A stretch of DNA of 64,000 nucleotides, from NCBI GenBank assembly GCA_016703965.1, contig JADJBB010000025.1, positions 1,007,501 through 1,071,500 on the forward strand, read 5' to 3'. The stretch comes from Acidobacteriota bacterium. Lineage in GTDB: Bacteria > Acidobacteriota > Blastocatellia > Pyrinomonadales > Pyrinomonadaceae. Made by a program: the position numbers and the translations under genes. Positions 52,980-60,913 of the stretch are shown piece by piece (the first letter of the stretch is position 1; each line of letters starts with the position of its first letter). The notes beneath the pieces were generated by a model that worked only from the letters and a program-made list of their open reading frames with translations, had not been told where the DNA came from and ran no database searches.

Positions 52980-54380
52980 TTACTGCCCGGCCGCCTCTTT
53001 TTCTTTCAATGCGGCAAGGATCTCGTCCGAAAGTCCGGTAATGCTTCCCGCCCCGAGCGTAATAACGAGGTCTCCAGGAATTAAAGAACCAATGACCTTG
53101 TTTGTGGCGGATTCGATACCGCCTATGTAATTGACGTTTTTGTGACCGAATTTCCTTATATTCTCAGCTAGAACCTCTGCCGTGATTCCCTCAATGGGCT
53201 GTTCACTCGCCGCGTAAATGTCCAGAAGATAGAGCACATCGGCATTATTGAACGCCACGCCAAACTCGTTCATCAGTTCCTTGGTCCGCGAATATCGATG
53301 CGGCTGAAAAACGACGACAGTCCGCTTGCCGCCAGAGCTGTTCTTCGCTGCGGAAAGTGTCGCCACAACCTCGGTCGGGTGATGGCCGTAATCATCGACA
53401 ACCATTACTCCGGCGGCCTCTCCTTTGAACTGGAATCGGCGATTGGCATTCTTAAATCCGGCGAACGCCTCAACAATTTTCTCGAAAGGCACGTCCATCT
53501 CGAGAGCCACCGCAGTCGCGGCTAAGGCGTTATAAACGTTGTGTTTACCCGGAACCGGCAGGTAGATCTCGCCAAGCAGCTTGTCGCCCTTCGAAACGGT
53601 AAAAGTCGAACCAAATGTGTCGTTGTAACGAATATCATTTGCCGAAACATCAGCCTGAGCCGTTAATCCATAAGTGACGCGGCGGCGTTTGATCTGCGGG
53701 ATCAGGAGTTGAACGTTCGGATCATCGAGGCAGATTATGGCGGCGCCATAAAACGGAACTTTGTTCACAAAATCCGTAAAGCATTGGATCACGTCTTCCA
53801 TGCCTTTGTACGATTCCATATGCTCTTTGTCTATATTCGTGACAACGGCGATCGTCGGGTAGAGCATCAGGAAAGACCGATCGCTCTCATCAGCCTCGGT
53901 CACGAACCAATCCGAGGCTCCGAGCTTTGCATTCGATCCCAAAGTATCTACCACGCCGCCAACAACGGTCGTCGGATCTATACCGGCGTAACCAAGGACC
54001 GTGGCGATCATTGAGGTCGTGGAAGTTTTTCCGTGCGTCCCAGAAACGGCTACGGCGTAAGGCTTCAGAGTCATCAACTCCGCCAGCATCTCGGCTCGCG
54101 GGATGACGGGAATGCTGTTCGCTTTCGCGATCACCACCTCAGGATTATCTTCTTTAACGTCGGACGAATACACCACGACCTGAGCCCGTCCAACATTCTC
54201 GGCCCGATGGCCTTCGGCAATGCCAATGCCGAAAAGCGTTTCCAGGCGATCGGTATTTTTTGATTTCTTTACATCAGAGCCGGTTACGACAAAACCAAGA
54301 TTGCACAGAACCTCAGCGATACCACTCATACCGATACCGCCGATGCCGATGAAATGTATCCGTTTTACGTGTCTAAACAT
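52980..54380 (-). CDS. murC: UDP-N-acetylmuramate--L-alanine ligase
   Basis: 466 residues. Seen: HFIGIGGIGMSGIAEVL (UDP-binding), VSGTHGKTSTTSMIA (ATP P-loop), TEADESDRSF, NIDKEHMESY and VVDDYGHHPTEVVATLSAA with FQPHRYSRT. It adds L-alanine to UDP-MurNAc, the first Mur ligase step. It starts 9 bases after the murG stop. Confidence 0.98.
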   Translation of the reverse strand: MFRHVKRIHFIGIGGIGMSGIAEVLCNLGFVVTGSDVKKSKNTDRLETLFGIGIAEGHRAENVGRAQVVVYSSDVKEDNPEVVIAKANSIPVIPRAEMLAELMTLKPYAVAVSGTHGKTSTTSMIATVLGYAGIDPTTVVGGVVDTLGSNAKLGASDWFVTEADESDRSFLMLYPTIAVVTNIDKEHMESYKGMEDVIQCFTDFVNKVPFYGAAIICLDDPNVQLLIPQIKRRRVTYGLTAQADVSANDIRYNDTFGSTFTVSKGDKLLGEIYLPVPGKHNVYNALAATAVALEMDVPFEKIVEAFAGFKNANRRFQFKGEAAGVMVVDDYGHHPTEVVATLSAAKNSSGGKRTVVVFQPHRYSRTKELMNEFGVAFNNADVLYLLDIYAASEQPIEGITAEVLAENIRKFGHKNVNYIGGIESATNKVIGSLIPGDLVITLGAGSITGLSDEILAALKEKEAAGQ

Positions 54381-54389
54381 TTTCCAGTC

Positions 54390-55184
54390 CTAAACGCTGC
54401 TTTTCAACTGCTCAATAATATCCACCGTCACGATTGCCGCGTCCGGACGGCCCAATTTCCTAGCGGCGGTCTCCATTTCGGTGATCTTTTCTGGTGCTGC
54501 GATCAGTTCTTTGATCGAATTTGCCAGCGACTCGCCCGTCAGGTCGCTCTGCAATATCATCTTCGCCGCTCCCGCCCTTACTAAAGCCTCAGCATTCTTA
54601 CGCTGATGATCGTCTGCAGCGGTCGGAAGCGGTACCATGATCGCCGCTTTGCCCGCCGCTGAAACTTCCGCGCACGTTGTCGCTCCCGCCCGGCAAATGA
54701 TCAGATCTGCCTTTCCAAATTCGACAAAGATGTCTGAGATAAAGGGCCTGACGTCTGCCAGCGCAAACTGTGACGCAGAATACGCTCCTTTTACATTTTC
54801 AAAATCCGATTCGCCTGTTTGATGTGTGACAGTGAGTTTGTCTTCAAATTCCGCTAAGTGCGGTAACGCCCCGACCATCGCCGTATTTATCGCTCTCGCC
54901 CCCTGCGATCCGCCAAAGATCAGAACGTGAAATTCGTCGGTTCGTTCTTTTGGAGGAACGTCGAAAAACTCGGTTCGCACTGGATTACCTGTTACGACAC
55001 CTTTCTTTCCGAAAAAGGGCAGGGCTTCTTCGAATGTTAGGGCAGCCTTTTCGACAAATCTCGCCAGTTGCCTGTTCGTAAAGCCGGGCAACGCGTTCGA
55101 ATCCATCACGAGCGTCGGCACACCCATTATTGCTGCCATTAAAAGAACGGGCCCCGAAACATAACCACCCGCTCCAACGACCAC
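54390..55184 (-). CDS. murG: MurG glycosyltransferase, C-terminal part (frameshifted)
   Basis: This part starts in family register upstream of the nominal start, at EARKIIRQFRPHVVVGAGGYVSGP. It holds the C-terminal GT-B domain with FGGSQGARAINTA, HQTGESDFE, DLIICRAGATTCAEVSAAGKAAIMVPLP and DDHQRKNAE, the UDP-GlcNAc site. It is joined to the N-terminal part by one missing G near 55229. MurG turns lipid I to lipid II on the inner face of the membrane. Confidence 0.93.
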   Translation of the reverse strand: MVVGAGGYVSGPVLLMAAIMGVPTLVMDSNALPGFTNRQLARFVEKAALTFEEALPFFGKKGVVTGNPVRTEFFDVPPKERTDEFHVLIFGGSQGARAINTAMVGALPHLAEFEDKLTVTHQTGESDFENVKGAYSASQFALADVRPFISDIFVEFGKADLIICRAGATTCAEVSAAGKAAIMVPLPTAADDHQRKNAEALVRAGAAKMILQSDLTGESLANSIKELIAAPEKITEMETAARKLGRPDAAIVTVDIIEQLKSSV

Positions 55185-55468
55185 GTGCGGCCGGAATTGG
55201 CGGATGATCTTGCGAGCCTCGACGAAAGCTCTTCGGCAGAACGGAAAGCCCCTTTGATCTTGCCGACAATCCCGACATTTTTCAGCCCCGTACTGTTGAT
55301 CAACGCAAGCTGAAAGCCATTCTCGGGAACGATACGGATCTCGAGACCGCGCGCGGTTCCGACAAAAAGAACCTCGGACTCTGGGTCGCGGCGCATGATC
55401 TCCTTCGCGACAGCGATTCCGGGATAAATATGTCCGCCGGTTCCGCCGGCTGCGATCAAGACTTTCAT
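55139..55468 (-). CDS. murG: MurG glycosyltransferase, N-terminal part (frameshifted)
   Basis: Starts MKVLIAAGGTGGHIYPGIAVA, the MurG G-loop, and stays in register through LALINSTGLKNVGIVGKIKGAFRSAEE, ending at about 55229. Beyond that the frame is wrong (LSSRLARSS...). Reading GAAGAGCTTTC as GAAGAGGCTTTC gives AEEAFVEARKII and an intact MurG of about 360 residues (54390-55468). It begins 3 bases after the ftsW stop. Confidence 0.93.
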   Translation of the reverse strand: MKVLIAAGGTGGHIYPGIAVAKEIMRRDPESEVLFVGTARGLEIRIVPENGFQLALINSTGLKNVGIVGKIKGAFRSAEELSSRLARSSANSGRTWSLERVVMFRGPFF

Positions 55469-55471
55469 TAG

Positions 55472-56632
55472 TTACGCCATCCTCTCACGTCTTCGTGTCA
55501 CACGCTTGCGTGGCGCAGCCTCTTTGTATTCGCCGCTCACGGCGTATTTCGAGATATTCAACAAAATACCAACGCCGATCAATGAAACAACTACCGACGA
55601 TCCACCATACGAAATGAACGGAAGCGGAATCCCCTTTGCGGGAAGAATCGATGTCACCACGCTGATATTAAACAGCGCCTGAACTATCAATCCGGTGATG
55701 ATCCCGATCCCCAGCAAATTGCCAAACCGATCCGGAGCCAACACCGCCGCTCTCGCTCCACGCCAAAGTAATAGGCCAAATGCAATTACAACGGCCAGCG
55801 TTCCGATAAGTCCGAGTTCTTCGCCAACGACCGAGAAAATAAAATCAGAGTATGGATACGGCAAATAAAAAAGCTTCTGATGGCCTTTTGCAAAGCCCTC
55901 GCCGAAAATGCCTCCCGACCCGATCGCATAAAGCGATTGCACAACCTGATAACCTTGGTCATCCGCATATTGATACGGATCCATGAACGCCATAAGTCGG
56001 GCAACACGCCAGGGGGCAAAGAATATTGCCGCCGCCCCGATCAAAACAAGAACGCCAGCGACGGACGCGATGTGAACAAGCTTTGCTCCAGCCGCAAAAT
56101 AAACGGCCGAAAATATCGCACAGAGGACGATCGTCGTTCCAAGATCTTTTTCAAGAAATACCAGGCCTGCAAGTAAAGCGAGCCCAACCAAACATGGAAA
56201 AACCGTTTCTTTGAGATCGCCGACGACATCTTCTTTCTTTGTCAGCAGATATGCAAGGAAAAGCGGCAAAGCGATCTTCGTAAGTTCCGATGGTTGGAAT
56301 GAAAACCCTGAGATCCTTATCCATCTACGTGCACCGTTGATCGGCGGGAAGCCAAAAACAGCCAGCAGCAACACGATAGTGATGCCGCATATTGAAAAGA
56401 CGACCCACGGCTTCTGTAAGAAGTGATAGTCGATCTTAGCTACCAGGAACATCGCTGCCAACCCGCCAAGTGTGAAACCGATCTGCTTTAGAAAATAAGT
56501 ATATTGGCTGACACTGTCGGTCTCCTTCAAAGCAAACATCGCCGAAGCGCTATAAACCATCATCGCGCCAAACAACGCGAGCGCCGCGGCAATGGCAAAC
56601 ATGAACCAATCTATACGCTTCTCTTCGGTCAT
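55472..56632 (-). CDS. ftsW: Lipid II polymerase FtsW (SEDS family)
   Basis: 386 residues from ATG 56632; the longer version uses TTG 56668 and overlaps murD. About ten membrane helices. SEDS marks are seen: SGFSFQPSELTKIALPLFLAYLL, FLEKDLGTTIVL, GYQVVQSLYAIGSGGIFGEG, KLFYLPYPYSDFIFSVVGEELG and LPFISYGGSSVV near the end. It polymerises glycan strands at the septum with FtsI. The basic tail APRKRVTRRRERMA is cytoplasmic. Confidence 0.96.
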   Translation of the reverse strand: MTEEKRIDWFMFAIAAALALFGAMMVYSASAMFALKETDSVSQYTYFLKQIGFTLGGLAAMFLVAKIDYHFLQKPWVVFSICGITIVLLLAVFGFPPINGARRWIRISGFSFQPSELTKIALPLFLAYLLTKKEDVVGDLKETVFPCLVGLALLAGLVFLEKDLGTTIVLCAIFSAVYFAAGAKLVHIASVAGVLVLIGAAAIFFAPWRVARLMAFMDPYQYADDQGYQVVQSLYAIGSGGIFGEGFAKGHQKLFYLPYPYSDFIFSVVGEELGLIGTLAVVIAFGLLLWRGARAAVLAPDRFGNLLGIGIITGLIVQALFNISVVTSILPAKGIPLPFISYGGSSVVVSLIGVGILLNISKYAVSGEYKEAAPRKRVTRRRERMA

Positions 56633-56648
56633 TCTTTCTGCCTTCCGG

Positions 56649-58025
56649 CTACCGGCTACCGGCTTCAAGCTTCTGCCTCACCGCCGCCTTAAAAACACTT
56701 CCGCGTTCCTCATAGCTTTTGAACATATCAAAACTCGCACACGCCGGAGCGAGCAAAACGGCATCTCCAGCTTCCGCTGTCTCAAATCCTTTCGCTACCG
56801 CGTCATCCATCGAATCAGCCCTCAAAATCGGTGCGACGCCGTTTAATTGCGATTCGATATTGTCCGCGTCCTCGCCGATCAAAACCAGCGATCTAACAGA
56901 CGATTCGATCAGCGGAATCAGCGGTGCATATGGAGCGTTCTTTCCTCGTCCGCCGAGGATAAGAATTGTTTTGCCTTCACCAGCGCTCAGTGCTTCAAGA
57001 GCTTTTGACGTAGCATCGACCGAAGTTGCTTTCGAATCGTTGTAGAATCTAACGCCATTGATCTCAGCAACAAACTCGATCCGATGCTCAACGCCTTTGA
57101 AATTGGCAACCGTCTCACGCATCGATTCCGGCGACGCACCGCATGCAAGCCCCGCAGCAAATGCGGCCAGGACATTCTCTACATTGTGCAGTCCGCGAAG
57201 AAATATCTCGCCTCGCGTGGTCAAAACCTTTTCCTTTCCATTCGCCCGGCAGATCAGATCTTCGCCGCGTAGAAACAAACCTTCCTCAAGCGCGGTTTTT
57301 ACGCTGAACAAGACAACATTCGCATTCAAACCTTTTACCCAGCTCGCGGTGATCTCATCGTCTGCATTCAGGATCGCGACATCCTCGGCGGTTTGATTCA
57401 TGAACAGGCGATGCTTGGCCAATGCGTAATCATGGAACGACTCGTAGCGATCTAAGTGATTCGGCGTGACGTTAAGGCAGATGCCGACGTTCGGGCGAAA
57501 ATCCTTTATAGTCTCTAGCTGAAAGCTCGAGAGCTCCGCGACCGTCCATCCGTCCTCGCTCGATGTTGCCGTCAAACTCAGCAGCGGTGTTCCTATATTG
57601 CCGCCGACCTGCGTTTCAATACCCGAATTGGCGAGAAGTTCACCGATAAGAGCCGTTGTCGTTGTTTTGCCGTTGGAACCGGTGATACCGACGACGCGGC
57701 CTTTCAGGAAGCGGTATGCGAGTTCGACCTCGCCGATAACTTCGCCGTCTTTACGATCGACATATCTCGCTGGGATCGTATTCGTGGGCACGCCGGGCGA
57801 GATAACCACGAGATCGATCTGATCAAGCAGCCACGAAGGAATATCTCCGCCCATCAGCCCAACATTGTGTGAATCTTTCAAAGACCTCGCCGCTTCCGAC
57901 CATTCTTCGACCGGTTTTCGATCATGCAAAGCAACTACGGCACCGCGGGCAGCCAGGAATTTCGCGGCCTCGATACCCGACTTCCCTGCTCCAAGAACCA
58001 ATGCTTTTTTGCCTTCGATGATCAT
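56649..58025 (-). CDS. murD: UDP-N-acetylmuramoyl-L-alanine--D-glutamate ligase
   Basis: 458 residues. Seen: KKALVLGAGKSGIEAAKFLA (Rossmann start), ISPGVP, VGITGSNGKTTTTALIGELL (P-loop), NVTPNHLDRYESF, GVEHRIEFVAEINGVRFYNDSKATS and LAPACASFDMFKSYEERG near the end. It adds D-glutamate to UDP-MurNAc-L-Ala. An inverted repeat element separates it from mraY upstream. Confidence 0.98.
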   Translation of the reverse strand: MIIEGKKALVLGAGKSGIEAAKFLAARGAVVALHDRKPVEEWSEAARSLKDSHNVGLMGGDIPSWLLDQIDLVVISPGVPTNTIPARYVDRKDGEVIGEVELAYRFLKGRVVGITGSNGKTTTTALIGELLANSGIETQVGGNIGTPLLSLTATSSEDGWTVAELSSFQLETIKDFRPNVGICLNVTPNHLDRYESFHDYALAKHRLFMNQTAEDVAILNADDEITASWVKGLNANVVLFSVKTALEEGLFLRGEDLICRANGKEKVLTTRGEIFLRGLHNVENVLAAFAAGLACGASPESMRETVANFKGVEHRIEFVAEINGVRFYNDSKATSVDATSKALEALSAGEGKTILILGGRGKNAPYAPLIPLIESSVRSLVLIGEDADNIESQLNGVAPILRADSMDDAVAKGFETAEAGDAVLLAPACASFDMFKSYEERGSVFKAAVRQKLEAGSR

Positions 58026-58036
58026 TTTTAGAAATT

Positions 58037-58169
58037 TTTTAACGCGAAGTCGCTAAGAGGCAAAGACGCAAAGGAAGAACTCAATAGCTATGAAACATTC
58101 ATGACTTTCGCGACACGATCCAAATTCCTAACCTTCGCGTCTTTGCCCCTTCGCGACTTTGCGTTGAAA
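58037..58169. repeat. Inverted repeat pair between mraY and murD
   Basis: Left arm 58037-58074 (TTTTAACGCGAAGTCGCTAAG and on, then GCAAAGACGCAAAGG) and right arm 58132-58169 are inverted copies with few mismatches, separated by 57 bases. The arms belong to the 'acgcaaagacgcaaag' class of bacterial intergenic repeats. It occupies nearly all of the 148-bp gap in an otherwise tightly packed operon and would form a long RNA hairpin. Confidence 0.9.
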
Positions 58170-58173
58170 TTCC

Positions 58174-59325
58174 TTACCTCAACTTCAAAGTCGTAAGACT
58201 CAACAAAGCAAACAAAATTGCCACGATCACAAACCTAAAGACGATCTTCGGCTCCTTCCAGCCGGTCATCTCAAAATGGTGGTGCAGCGGCGTCATTTTG
58301 AATATGCGCCGACCGGGCTGACCGCCGCGTTTCGTCAACTTGAACACCGAAACCTGCAGCATCACAGACAGTGCCTCAATAATGAAAACACCGCCGATGA
58401 ACGGGAGGAGAAATTCCTGTTTGGTCAGGATTGCAACTGTTCCGAGAGCACCGCCGATCGCAAGCGACCCGACGTCTCCCATAAAGACCTCAGCGGGCGG
58501 AGCGTTGTACCAGAGAAATCCGAGACTCGCCCCGACCATTGCCCCGCAAAATACGGTTAATTCAGCGGACGCGGGATTGTGCGTTATGTCTAACCTTTCA
58601 GCCCAACGAGCATCGCTTGCAATATAGGTCAGTCCAGTTAACGCGGACATCGCAATGAAGGTAACGCTGATCGCAAGGCCATCGAGGCCGTCTGTCAGAT
58701 TAACGGCATTTGACGAGCCAAGTAAGATGAACGCGATAAAAAAGAAATAGATTATCGGCCCGACCCAACTTATGCTCAGTGCCTGATTGGCTTCTGCCGT
58801 CGCTTTAATAAAGGGGATACTCAAATTCCACGGGTAATTTCCCCAAGCCCACAAAACGCCCCAAACGAGCAAGGCGGTTATCAATTGCCCCGCAAGCTTC
58901 TGCCGCCCAGTCAGCCCGAGGCTTCGTTTCTTGACGATCTTTATCCAGTCATCCGCAAAGCCAACCGCAGCAAATAACGTCGTAGCTCCCAAAGCGATCC
59001 ACAAATAAAGGCTGTCCGGCCGTGCCCATAGGATCGTCGACAAAAAGACCGAGCCGATGATCAAAACGCCGCCCATTGTCGGCGTTCCGCGCTTTTCCTG
59101 ATGCGACGCCGGCCCTTCTTCGCGGATCTCCTGGCCGAATTTCAGGTCAGCGAGCTTGCGAATGACCTTGCCACCCAATAGGAGCGAGATCAATAGCGAG
59201 GTGATCGCAGCCAGAGCGGTGCGAAAAGTGACATATTGAATAACGTTGAGCCCTTTGAAAATATAGGACTCACTATTTTTCCCATACTGCTGGAAAATGA
59301 ATTGATATAAGAAGTAATAAAGCAT
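58174..59325 (-). CDS. mraY: Phospho-N-acetylmuramoyl-pentapeptide transferase
   Basis: 383 residues, about ten membrane helices. Seen: EEGPASHQEKRGTPTMGGVLII, FADDWIKI, NLTDGLDGLA (the catalytic Asp region), FMGDVGSLAIGGALG, and PLHHHFEMTGWKEPKIV near the end. It transfers phospho-MurNAc-pentapeptide to undecaprenyl phosphate to make lipid I. Its start shares one base with the murF stop. Confidence 0.98.
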   Translation of the reverse strand: MLYYFLYQFIFQQYGKNSESYIFKGLNVIQYVTFRTALAAITSLLISLLLGGKVIRKLADLKFGQEIREEGPASHQEKRGTPTMGGVLIIGSVFLSTILWARPDSLYLWIALGATTLFAAVGFADDWIKIVKKRSLGLTGRQKLAGQLITALLVWGVLWAWGNYPWNLSIPFIKATAEANQALSISWVGPIIYFFFIAFILLGSSNAVNLTDGLDGLAISVTFIAMSALTGLTYIASDARWAERLDITHNPASAELTVFCGAMVGASLGFLWYNAPPAEVFMGDVGSLAIGGALGTVAILTKQEFLLPFIGGVFIIEALSVMLQVSVFKLTKRGGQPGRRIFKMTPLHHHFEMTGWKEPKIVFRFVIVAILFALLSLTTLKLR

Positions 59326-60794
59326 TACCCGGCCGCCGTGGCCACATCCTCCAATTCAAATTTCGTGAGCAGCTTCTCAATAACTTTCTCAGTCCGCACC
59401 CCACGCGACCCCTTGACCAAAATCACATCGCCCGCAGTTACGATCTCGACCAACAGGTCGCCGGCTGTTTCCGAATCCACCGCAAACCTAACGTCAGCGA
59501 GCCCCGCGACTGTCGCCCCATCGATCATCTCGCTCGCGAGGCCGCGAACTCCGATCAAAACATCAACGCCTTTGTTAGCGATCCTCTCCCCCGTCTCGGA
59601 GTGAAGACGTTGAGCGTCCTGCCCGAGTTCAAGCATTTCACCGGCGACCACGATCTTTCGCCGCATTCCCGCTCCATCGACCAAAGTCTCAACCATCGAC
59701 ATCAGAGCATCCGGATTCGAATTGTATGAGTCATTGATGACCGTAAATCCAGCGGCAAAATGAAGAACCTCGCCACGTTGCGGCGGAGCCTCGACCGATT
59801 GCAAACTGTCGGCAATCTCGCTAACGCTCATCCCTAAACTGAGAGCAACCGCTGATGCTGCTAAAGCATTCAGGATGTTGTGCTTGCCGTTAAGCGGAAA
59901 CACGACATCCGCTTGCTCACCTCTCACGACAAGCGTGAATCTAGTCTCACCAAAACGCTCAAACGCTATATTCTCTGCCCGAACATCCGCGACGTTTTCA
60001 ATTCCGTAAGTAACTACCTTGCCCTTACTAAGCGAACTCATCGCTGCAACACGCGGATCATCCGCGTTCAAAACCGCTATACCGCCTTCTTTCATGCCTT
60101 CGACCAGTTCGGCTTTGGCTTGTGCAATTCTTTCGATCGTTCCGAGATGTTCGATGTGAACCGGCAAAACATTCAATTCAACGGCGATATCCGGCGGCGT
60201 AATTCGACAAAGCCGTGCGATCTCGTTCAGTGGGGTCGACATACCCATTTCGAGAACAGCAACATCATAGCTTTTGTCTGCCGCAAGCTTTACAACAGTC
60301 AAGGGATGCCCGAGACCGTTGTTGTAGTTCTTAATATTCCTAAGTACTCTCCGGCCGCTTGAGGACAGAACATGAGCTGTCAACTCTTTTGCAGTCGTTT
60401 TTCCCGCACTTCCGGTAATGGCGACCACTGGCTTGTCCCATTCGAGGTAAATACCATGAGCAAGCGATTGAAACGCGGCGATCACATCGTCAACGAATAT
60501 CAACCGGTCCTGCAACGAGTCTAATTCGGCTCTGTGCTCTTCAAACCTGTCCTGACGAACTACACACGCCACTGCTCCTTTTTCGAGTGCCGAAGCAGCA
60601 TATTTAGTAGAATCCTCAAAATCGCCATTAAATCCATTGTCGCGATACTCTGGCTGGGATAGTGCAAAGAACACATCGCCCGGCTGCACCTCACGAGAGT
60701 CGATAGCAAAAGAACCCACTTCGCTGTTCAGCAAAGCGGGGTCGAGTGCGGCCGCAGCGGCATTCATATAATCGATGGCGGTCTCAAGTTTCAA
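59325..60794 (-). CDS. murF: UDP-MurNAc-tripeptide--D-Ala-D-Ala ligase
   Basis: 489 residues. Seen: FAIDSREVQPGDVFFAL, VVAITGSAGKTTAKELTAHVL (P-loop), RNIKNYNNGLGHPLTV, NVLPVHIEHLG and TVINDSYNSNPDALMSMVE. The start is TTG 60794, supported by GGAAGGA 6 bases upstream; the first ATG is at 60767. Although it needs the MurE product, no murE lies upstream. Confidence 0.96.
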   Translation of the reverse strand: MKLETAIDYMNAAAAALDPALLNSEVGSFAIDSREVQPGDVFFALSQPEYRDNGFNGDFEDSTKYAASALEKGAVACVVRQDRFEEHRAELDSLQDRLIFVDDVIAAFQSLAHGIYLEWDKPVVAITGSAGKTTAKELTAHVLSSSGRRVLRNIKNYNNGLGHPLTVVKLAADKSYDVAVLEMGMSTPLNEIARLCRITPPDIAVELNVLPVHIEHLGTIERIAQAKAELVEGMKEGGIAVLNADDPRVAAMSSLSKGKVVTYGIENVADVRAENIAFERFGETRFTLVVRGEQADVVFPLNGKHNILNALAASAVALSLGMSVSEIADSLQSVEAPPQRGEVLHFAAGFTVINDSYNSNPDALMSMVETLVDGAGMRRKIVVAGEMLELGQDAQRLHSETGERIANKGVDVLIGVRGLASEMIDGATVAGLADVRFAVDSETAGDLLVEIVTAGDVILVKGSRGVRTEKVIEKLLTKFELEDVATAAG

Positions 60795-60800
60795 GTTCTA

Positions 60801-60807
60801 TCCTTCC
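60801..60807 (-). promoter_or_regulatory. Strong ribosome binding site for the murF TTG start
   Basis: GGAAGGA on the minus strand, 6 bases before TTG 60794. It decides for the TTG over the later ATG 60767. Confidence 0.7.
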
Positions 60808-60913
60808 GATCAATTCCGCGAACTCGATCCTGCGAAATAGATTCGCCGTTAATCTGCTCTTCTCGGGTATTTTCTTATCTTTAGATTTCTTCAGGTCCTT
60901 TGGCTTTTCTTTT

